Source: Enoplolaimus lenunculus
Lineage: Eukaryota; Nematoda; Enoplea; Enoplida; Thoracostomopsidae
Direction: 5' to 3'
Assembly: GCA_030248215.1 (NCBI GenBank)
Contig: JASANG010003711.1
Span: 707,628-771,627 of the forward strand
DNA length: 64,000 bases
Both the position numbers and the translations under genes were made by a program. Every line of letters starts with the position of its first letter. The stretch's first letter is position 1. Positions 57,338-64,000 of this stretch are shown piece after piece. Under the pieces are notes generated by a model. It saw only the letters and a program-made list of their open reading frames with translations. It was not told where the DNA came from and searched no databases.

Positions 57338-57902
57338 AACGCCTCATACCCGTATTCGAATCCCACCTTGAAAATATGTGTTTGTAATAAATAGAATATA
57401 TTTATGCATGATAGTTTTAGTCTGGTTTTTAAAGCCAGAAGTATCAGCATTCATAACACATGGCACATGGCTAAAAAGTTATTCATTTACTGCGTGAACT
57501 GCACAGAATCAAAATGTTTTCAAGATAGAGGCACAACAGTCTTGAATGAACAGTAGGTATGCGATTTGACGTCTGTCGCCGACTCAAGTGATATTATTTT
57601 TTGTATTTTTACACCAAATGTTGTCCGTTCAGTCATTTTGATTTCATGACAGGTGATAATTGATGAAATTTTAAAATTGCCCTGATTTGTCAAAAATAAG
57701 CGTTTTGTAAATATTACAGTTTAGTATAGATTACTGTTAAAATTAGTAAATTTCACCTGAGTTTAACAACAAAAATATTTTGCTTTGCTCTGCAGCCCGG
57801 GAATTTATTAACCGCCAGTTGAACCCGTGTATTTAACCATTAGAATTAGGTTTACCGTTCCAAGATTTATTAATACTTTACTCAATGTTTTTAAAAAACG
57901 TA

Positions 57903-58146
57903 CTGCAGTGACCAGAATAAGGGAAGGACTGGTATTCATTTTGCGTCTCCAGATGGTACCCACTTAAGTTTGGTATTTTTAGCCCACACCGTGTTAGTTT
58001 GACCCAACCCCATTCATGTCATGTTTAGGCACAACTGACTTGATCCGAAACATTTCCGTTGATTGCCACGTCCGTTGAATGTTTTTCTGAATTTAAAATA
58101 ACTACGCGGGTTTTCTGAGTGTCTGTTTCATTCTTGGGCACTGTAG
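57903..58146. mobile_element. Family G inverted-repeat element (short)
   Basis: Left end CTGCAGTGACCAGAATAAGG; right end the inverse of CTACAGTGCCCAAGAATGAA. Related to 7225-7662. Confidence 0.6.
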
Positions 58147-58640
58147 ACCACTTTTCTGCTTCGGGCTCTTCTGTGGACTCTAATTAGGACTTATGAACTC
58201 TCTGTCCCTACTGATTGGAACTCAAAATAGGGATCACCTTCATATTACCCAACTTTCATTCGGGTTACTGCTGCAAGCATTTAATAAATACATTACATAT
58301 CGGAATGTACACATTTTCTCAGGACTGTTCCCGCAAGTACACGAAAAAAAACACCGGCTTCGTCATAAACCTACTAATCCTAGTATTCAAAATTGAGCGT
58401 ATAGGTTTAGATATATGCATATTTCTAGAAGGAACTAATAAAGCCACACCAGAAGCGTGTGGCTTATCAAAAAAGGATAAGCGGTCACGAACTCTTAATA
58501 CAAAAGTGTCGTCTAGGACTAGTAGTAGTGTTTTAAAATTACCCGAGTTTAAGAATATAAAAAATTTACAGATAAAATTAATACAGTGTGAATGTTTAAT
58601 ACGCACAGCTGATTCATAGAATTCGCTTCAATGTTCGTTT

Positions 58641-59193
58641 TTCCGCAGCGCAACCAACCAACATGGCGATTCCGCAGCGCAACCAACCAACATGGCGATT
58701 CCGCAGCGCAACCAACCAACAAGGCGATTCCGCAGCGCAACCAACCAACATGGCGATTCCGCAGCGCAACCAACCAACATGGCGATTCCGCAGCGCAACC
58801 AACCAACATGGCGATTCCGCAGCGCAACCAACCAACATGGCGATTCCGCAGCGCAACCAACCAACATGGCGATTCCGCAGCGCAACCAACCAACATGGCG
58901 ATTCCGCAGCGCAACCAACCAACAAGGCGATTCCGCAGCGCAACCAACCAACATGGCGATTCCGCAGCGCAACCAACCAACATGGCGATTCCGCAGCGCA
59001 ACCAACCAACAAGGCGATTCCGCAGCGCAACCAACCAACATGGCGATTCCGCAGCGCAACCAACCAACATGGCGATTCCGCAGCGCAACCAACCAACAAG
59101 GCGATTCCGCAGCGCAACCAACCAACAAGGCGATTCCGCAGCGCAACCAACCAACATGGCGATTCCGCAGCGCAACCAACCAACATGGCGATT
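58641..59193. repeat. 29-bp minisatellite, 19 copies
   Basis: The unit CCGCAGCGCAACCAACCAAC plus ATGGCGATT repeats 19 times almost perfectly. Only one position varies, T or A in ACATGG/ACAAGG; A occurs in copies 3, 10, 13, 16 and 17. No frame on either strand has a stop in the array. Confidence 0.98.
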
Positions 59194-60490
59194 AATGTTT
59201 AGCAGTTTTCTCCTAAAACAAACAAAAACACTAAAATTACGCTAAGTTAGTTTACACCACACTGTGGAATAATTTGTAAAATTCAGGGATAAAAAACGGT
59301 TGTAAAGATTTCATAAAGTATAAACACTGTATAACGTGGTTATTATACTTGTACTGGATCAACTCTGCTTGCGAACAGGCAGCTGGAAGATAATTACACA
59401 AATCGCTTAAGCGTTATGTCAGCTGACAGAGATAACTTGAGGTAAAACAAATTTTTAAATTAAGTTACAGCATTAATACTTCATTCAATTACCATTTTTA
59501 TATATATTTCTGCTAGTTTCGCTGTATAACAAAGTCCATTTTCTACATTGTTTTTTGTTTTTGCAACCTTACAAATTATATATTGACCATATTTATACTG
59601 AAAACAAGCCATGATATGTACGAAATTCGTTTAAAAGTGTTACAAACTATCGAGACAAGTAATTTGATCTAAAAACCGTGAAAATCACTAGACATTAACA
59701 ATATTATACACTGCAAAAAATTGTGAGTCAAATTGACTCTCTCCGAAATAGGCTTTTCCTGACTACACAAACTGACTCAACATTCGACTCCGACAGAGTC
59801 AAACTATTTGAAGATTTTAAAAATCAAAAACCTCATCTGACGAGCTGTAATCTGGAGTGTCAAGTGCCAGCGCTTTCATTTGATTTTTCACCGAACACGT
59901 AATGCTGTACGTTTCACTGCCTTCATACAACTGTAATTTTTTTCAATTTAACAAACAGAACAACAAGGTTATTGTTTCAACCAAGTAAGCATAAGAGATA
60001 GGGCATACTGAAGATTATGGTAAACTTAACTAAAATATAGTAAAACTAATGGCCGATATACTACAGTTAAACGCTCGCCGGCGAATATAAAGTTTCGGTT
60101 TTAGCCTTTTGTTAAAAGGGTAAGGCTTGGATGCCCGACATGGATCTGTTAGTAAAACTTTCCCTGAGACGCTTCTGAAACCAGAGCCATAAACTCAAGC
60201 TTTACGGTTTATGTCTTAAATTTCCTTCGGCTTTGGGTTAAGGTTTGACAATAGTATGCTTCCCACGTAAAGGTCGACTCATAAAGTCACAACAAATTTT
60301 TTCACAATTTTACCGAATCAGAAAGTTACAAAATCACAAAACCACAATTTAGAAAAATAAACCAAATCAAAACATGTTTCTGGGAAATTACTTAGCTAAA
60401 CTTTTCACTCTAAAACGATGTGTTAATCCGATTATAGTAATTATTTCGTTTGGCAGCGTTTATTACAATTACTCATATTGAAACCGTTAC

Positions 60491-60556
60491 CTGCTTCCAC
60501 AGTTTTTCGCTTGGTTTGTCCACAAAAATAAATTTCATACGATCCGAACGGCTTTT
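60491..60556 (-). CDS. Possible exon of the upstream unknown gene
   Basis: 66 bases between acceptor tgctttttag and donor gtaacg. Two frames are open: KSRSDRMKFIFVDKPSEKLW and KPFGSYEIYFCGQTKRKTVE. It does not belong to the collagen, because exon 1 splices in phase to exon 2 well downstream of it. Product unknown. Confidence 0.3.
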
Positions 60557-60904
60557 CTAAAAAGCAATGAAAAGAATTGCAATGAAAACTGCAACATAAA
60601 TGCTGATTTTGTCCAAAACTTAAACAAAATGAAGAATGTAGCGATTATACATTTACAAAAAATGTGCGCATGCTTGAAATTATTGGGTCCACTGTTAGTA
60701 AAGCGTAACAAAGTACTACTATGAAAACTGTACCAAATTAAATAGCTTAATTTTTTGACAAATTCTGCATTTTCATACCAGGTTGCAAAACATTTTAAAA
60801 CAAACTGTTAGCAGAAACACTAAATTTGCCTATTTGCCCACTGCTGAAGAAACCAACTAATGTTTTGAGCAATATCATCTTACAACGTTTAGCAAAGAGT
60901 AATT

Positions 60905-61765
60905 GCCGGTGTCACAGGTGCATTTTCCCCCCCGGAAAAATCCACCTAGGTGCATTTTTCCCATTGTAAAATTTCATCTAGTTGCATTTTCCCCAGAAAA
61001 ATCCATCTAGGTGTAATACATGATATATTTACATGCTTTTATATATTGTTCTTTTTTCATGCTTTAGTTACAAAATCGTAATGGTCTTCATTCGAGTGAT
61101 CTAATTAAGTAGTTTCGCATTCTTTTGGTTGTCTGTGAACAACTGTGGGGCATTAAGTGTAGCAAGGTTGTTCTAGTGTATGGCCCGGACCATGGTGGTT
61201 GCATTTTGATCCTTTTCGTGTCGTTCTTCGAGCGTTGTATAAAAGTACCTCATCCCCGGTGTTAAATAACCTTCTTTCCATGACGTTTGCGATCGTATGC
61301 GGATTTTTGTTTTGTTTGAACTACCTTAATTTTACTTGCAGCTTCTTGCTCAAGTTCATTTCGAAGCTTCATCAGCATAGCCATATCTTGCGTCTCAGCT
61401 GACCTATAAGGGTCTCTAAAATACATTAGCTTAAAAGGAGAGACTTTTGTATCAAGTCCACAACTTGTACAGTGTGCCTGCTGAATTATTGAACTTTAAG
61501 CTTCTTTTATATAATCATATTCAGTTGTCTGATGCGCACCAAATGCGATTTTATTGCATTGAATTGTAGCAACTTTATAATATCTGGATGATAATGATAT
61601 GTTGATTTTTCATTTAAACCCAAGTGCATTTCCCAGGTATGTATCAAGTTAGATTATTCCGGGGGAAAATGCACCTAGATGGATTTTTCCGGGGGGAAAA
61701 TTGCACCTAGGTGGATTTTTCCGGGGGGGAAATGGACGGGGGAAAAATGCACCTGTGACACCGGC
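60905..61765. mobile_element. Family K large inverted-repeat element
   Basis: Ends GCCGGTGTCACAGGTGCATT and the inverse of GCCGGTGTCACAGGTGCATT are identical over the first 20 bases. Sub-repeats follow (CACCTAGGTGCA with TTTTCCCC or GGAAAAATCC), about 110-130 bp on each side. The middle, about 600 bp, is unique and contains an exon-like segment. Confidence 0.8.
61336..61415 (-). CDS. Possible exon inside the inverted-repeat element
   Basis: 80 bases between acceptor tgtattttag and donor gtaaaa. The open frame reads DPYRSAETQDMAMLMKLRNE and then LEQEAA, a typical helix or coiled-coil composition. It starts and ends in split codons. Identity unknown. Confidence 0.38.
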
Positions 61766-61869
61766 TTTGTGCAATGCGCGAAAGTTAGCGAACCCACAAC
61801 AATCTGCGTGCAAATTTTCTTTCCACGCTGATAATTGTACATGTACTGTAAGAATAGCTTAAGGTATAC

Positions 61870-61921
61870 TCGTGATTTCATCTGCAGTGCCGTCAGTTTT
61901 TCCTTTCTCAATAGCCTTAAA
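61870..61921 (-). CDS. Possible short exon, unknown gene
   Basis: 52 bases after acceptor ataattccag, ending at gtatac. In phase 0 it reads FKAIEKGKTDGTADEIT, which would follow 62967-63092 in frame. A second frame is also open, so support is thin. Confidence 0.22.
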
Positions 61922-62966
61922 CTGGAATTATAGAACAATGGTTCGCTTGATTTTAGTAATGTGAATTCAAGAGAGCAATTTTAAATTTAAAATCTCAAAA
62001 GTAATTTTATATAAATTATATTATTTAGCTGCAACTGCACTGATTTTTCAACCTGAGTGACAATGTCACGCACATATATCTAAATCATAGTAATGGTCTT
62101 GAACGGTATACGGTTAATTATATACAATTGTTCCACAGCATGGTAAATAGTCGCAACTGCTACCAAACTGTCACAAATGATTTCTTAATGTTAGCAAAAG
62201 CATATAGTCGAGAGCAGGGTTAGAACCGGCCCGAGTGACTCTCTGTGACAACTCACAGTTGGTTGGTAAAATCAATCCATTCGCAAAATTGAAATTATTA
62301 AGTTTTATCACTTTATGTCTGAGGTCTCGCCCAGATCCGCCATTCTGTACACTAAACAGACGCATGCAAATCCTGGACACTGGTCATAAATTGCTTTCTT
62401 GCTATTCGGTTGGACGTTTTGCATCTGAACGTTTATATTTTTGTCTATATTTTCTCACGACAGATTGACATGTATGGCAAGTACTTGATATGCAACCACA
62501 ATACCGTTTGTTTGATGTTTTGTTTCGTGCTTCAAAAATATAAAATTTGCGGGCCCGGGCCCTAAAAACCCAAACCGGTTGTAACCCTGGTCGAGAGTAT
62601 GACACTTTTCCAATCATATGCTCAAGCGATGTAGCATTACTCGGTCTTAAAGTATCAGTACCCCTCCGTGATCGAGGAGAGAGGGATAATAGATACATTC
62701 TGAGCTGAGGATTCAGACGTTAAACCGGATCAGTAACCAATCGGCGACGCGCTTTAATAGAAATGGGTTCAGTTAATTCTAAGCTATACAACCTCCTCGG
62801 TCACAGTGAGGGTAAGATAAAATGGTACGCGTGATACTACATTGCGCTAGCTCGTGATTCGGGTCAAGTGCCATACACTATACGCATAATACATATATTG
62901 TTGATGTTAGTAATAATTTGAGTGTTTTTATTTAAATGCGACGTTTAGCTAAGCATTTGGACTTAC

Positions 62967-63092
62967 ACTAATGCATGATACCAATTCAGGCAACATACTG
63001 TCGCAGTCTAAAAGTTCCAACCCACAAACAGCGTCAACGTTAGGTACAACCCAGTGTTCGTCATCAAAGCATTCCGTGTAAATGAAAAATAC
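62967..63092 (-). CDS. Likely exon of an upstream unknown gene
   Basis: 42 codons between acceptor tttttgcag and the consensus donor gtaagt, with only one open frame. It reads VFFIYTECFDDEHWVVPNVD, then AVCGLELLDCDSMLPELVSC and IS. It has four Cys and many acidic residues. Phase 0 at both ends and compatible with 63718-63807. I considered a VWC module but the cysteine spacing does not fit. Function unknown. Confidence 0.5.
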
Positions 63093-63249
63093 CTGCAAAA
63101 ATTCATTGCCTATATATAAGTACACAAATATGTTGTAATAAAAATTCACTGTATACTCGTAAATAATTTATCTCATTTACCGGCTAGATACTACTTGAAT
63201 CTGACAGAATATGATCTCGAGGAACGACCACTCGTGTTTCCTCAGCCTA

Positions 63250-63455
63250 GCCAATAGGTGAGCTCGTCTCTCCTCACCAGAGCCAATAGGTAAATCCGAC
63301 TCTCCTCACCAGAGCCAATAGGTACACTCGGCTCTTCTCACCAGAGCCAATAGGCAAACTCGTCTCTCCTCACCAGAGCCCATAGTTAAACCCGTCTCTC
63401 CTCACCAGAGCCAATAGGTACACTCGTCTCACCTCATCAGAGCCATTAGGTAACG
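63250..63455. repeat. 32-bp tandem repeat, seven copies
   Basis: The unit GCCAATAGGTACACTCGTCT plus CTCCTCACCAGA starts at 63250, 63282, 63314, 63346, 63378, 63410 and 63442, with several substitutions per unit. It lies between the two exon candidates at 62967-63092 and 63718-63807. Confidence 0.95.
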
Positions 63456-63717
63456 AACTACTGTTATAGGGGCGGTAGAACAATATAACTGTTACAGGGA
63501 TATAAACTAATTTGTCGTCCATCATTAGGCTTAGACTTCAAATATAATAAAAATTTCAGATTTGTAAAAATTGCAACAAAAACGAAATTTTCTTCGACAA
63601 AGTTTAGCAAATATGTAATATTTTCAAGCTTCAGGTCATTTGCTGCTCTTTTTAGACCGATCATGCCACACAATTCTGTAGCTGCGACTGCACGCGTATA
63701 GTATCGGTTTGGTTTAC

Positions 63718-63807
63718 CCTGATATCTTGCCGTGCAACAGCCATATTGAGAAATGCTGCATATTCATAACGATCTCGGCACAAGCTCACAACTTCACAGT
63801 TGGTTGA
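63718..63807 (-). CDS. Likely exon of an upstream unknown gene, near the right edge
   Basis: 30 codons between acceptor atttgtttcag and donor gtaaac. They read STNCEVVSLCRDRYEYAAFL, then NMAVARQDIR. Phase 0, continuing in frame into 62967-63092. The gene probably continues past the right edge. No family recognised. Confidence 0.48.
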
Positions 63808-64000
63808 CTGAAACAAATATACAGTTTATTGTGAAAATCTATCAAAATATTTTATAGCATACAATCGACATAATGAACAAATAATGAAAACAATATCAAC
63901 TTGCTGGAACAACAAAAAAAGAAGTGCTAAATAGACGACCCTTTTAAAAATTTTGTAGCCGGTTTTGGTGAAACTCAATCTGATCAATCAAAGTTTCGCG
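63808..64000. other. Edge sequence, probably intron of the unknown gene
   Basis: AT-rich; I see no exon or repeat in it. Confidence 0.4.

Larger units (their letters stand above)
54364..60490. other. Collagen 5' flank and intergenic region
   Basis: Contains a TATA-like box, MITE copies (54573-54778, 57138-57337, 57903-58146), repeat fragments (54938-55118, 55282-55346) and the 29-bp minisatellite at 58641-59193. A 134-codon plus-strand frame at 58215-58619 is of background quality, and no homology is apparent. Confidence 0.6.

Noticed and set aside
58215-58619. 134-codon plus-strand ORF as a transposon protein
   Set aside because: No motif of a transposase, reverse transcriptase or other family could be seen, and both strands are open.
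58549-59245. Six overlapping long ORFs of about 170-208 codons
   Set aside because: They are the same stop-free minisatellite read in six frames. No start or context favours any one of them, so it is kept as a repeat and a finding, not a gene.
62967-63092. A VWC domain as in clade A collagen N-propeptides
   Set aside because: The Cys spacing lacks the CxxCxC and CCxxC patterns of that module.
61336-63807. The upstream exon candidates as the 5' end of the collagen gene
   Set aside because: An exon with start codon and signal peptide at 54273-54363 splices in perfect phase to collagen exon 2, and the total is then an exact multiple of three. The upstream segments do not make a continuous frame with each other and into exon 2.

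Overview
The window is AT-rich, intron-rich animal DNA. It is dominated by one complete fibrillar (clade A type) procollagen gene on the minus strand, from the start codon at 54363 to the stop codon at 15911. I assembled 54 coding exons by reading splice sites and phases directly. Together they give 4,167 coding bases (1,388 residues): a signal peptide, a short N-terminal non-helical segment, an uninterrupted Gly-X-Y helix of exactly 338 triplets (1,014 residues), a C-telopeptide with a procollagen C-proteinase type YADDAN site, and a COLFI C-propeptide ending GPVCFL. The clade A gene with introns of roughly 0.2-4 kb, and the very dense small inverted-repeat transposons, suggest an invertebrate deuterostome, plausibly a tunicate. 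The species cannot be named from sequence alone.

Layout. 1-2236: possible exons of one or two minus-strand genes leaving the left edge. 2237-7997: repeats with no supported gene, apart from one weak open frame. 7998-9673: a possible small three-exon minus-strand gene. 9674-15910: repeats, a TA microsatellite and one weak small ORF. 15911-54363: the collagen gene. Its last intron (16058-20260) and many other introns carry transposon remnants. 54364-60490: the collagen 5' flank and intergenic DNA, with a TATA-like box and a 29-bp x 19 minisatellite that is open in all six frames. 60491-63807: scattered exon-like segments of a second, unidentified minus-strand gene, one of them inside a large inverted-repeat element, followed by a 32-bp x 7 tandem repeat.

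The repeat landscape is unusual. At least a dozen short elements have hAT-like features (terminal repeats starting GGCCCATGT, 8-bp target duplications) and a core of degenerate CCTAAG/TTAGGC hexamers. Stray hexamer tracts occur in many introns.

Biologically, the most interesting point is the collagen C-propeptide. All six cysteines of the intrachain disulfides are present, but both cysteines that make interchain bonds in vertebrate chains (C2 and C3) are replaced, and the chain-recognition region is shortened. With no N-propeptide VWC or TSPN domain, the chain looks like an independently derived alpha2(I)-like form.
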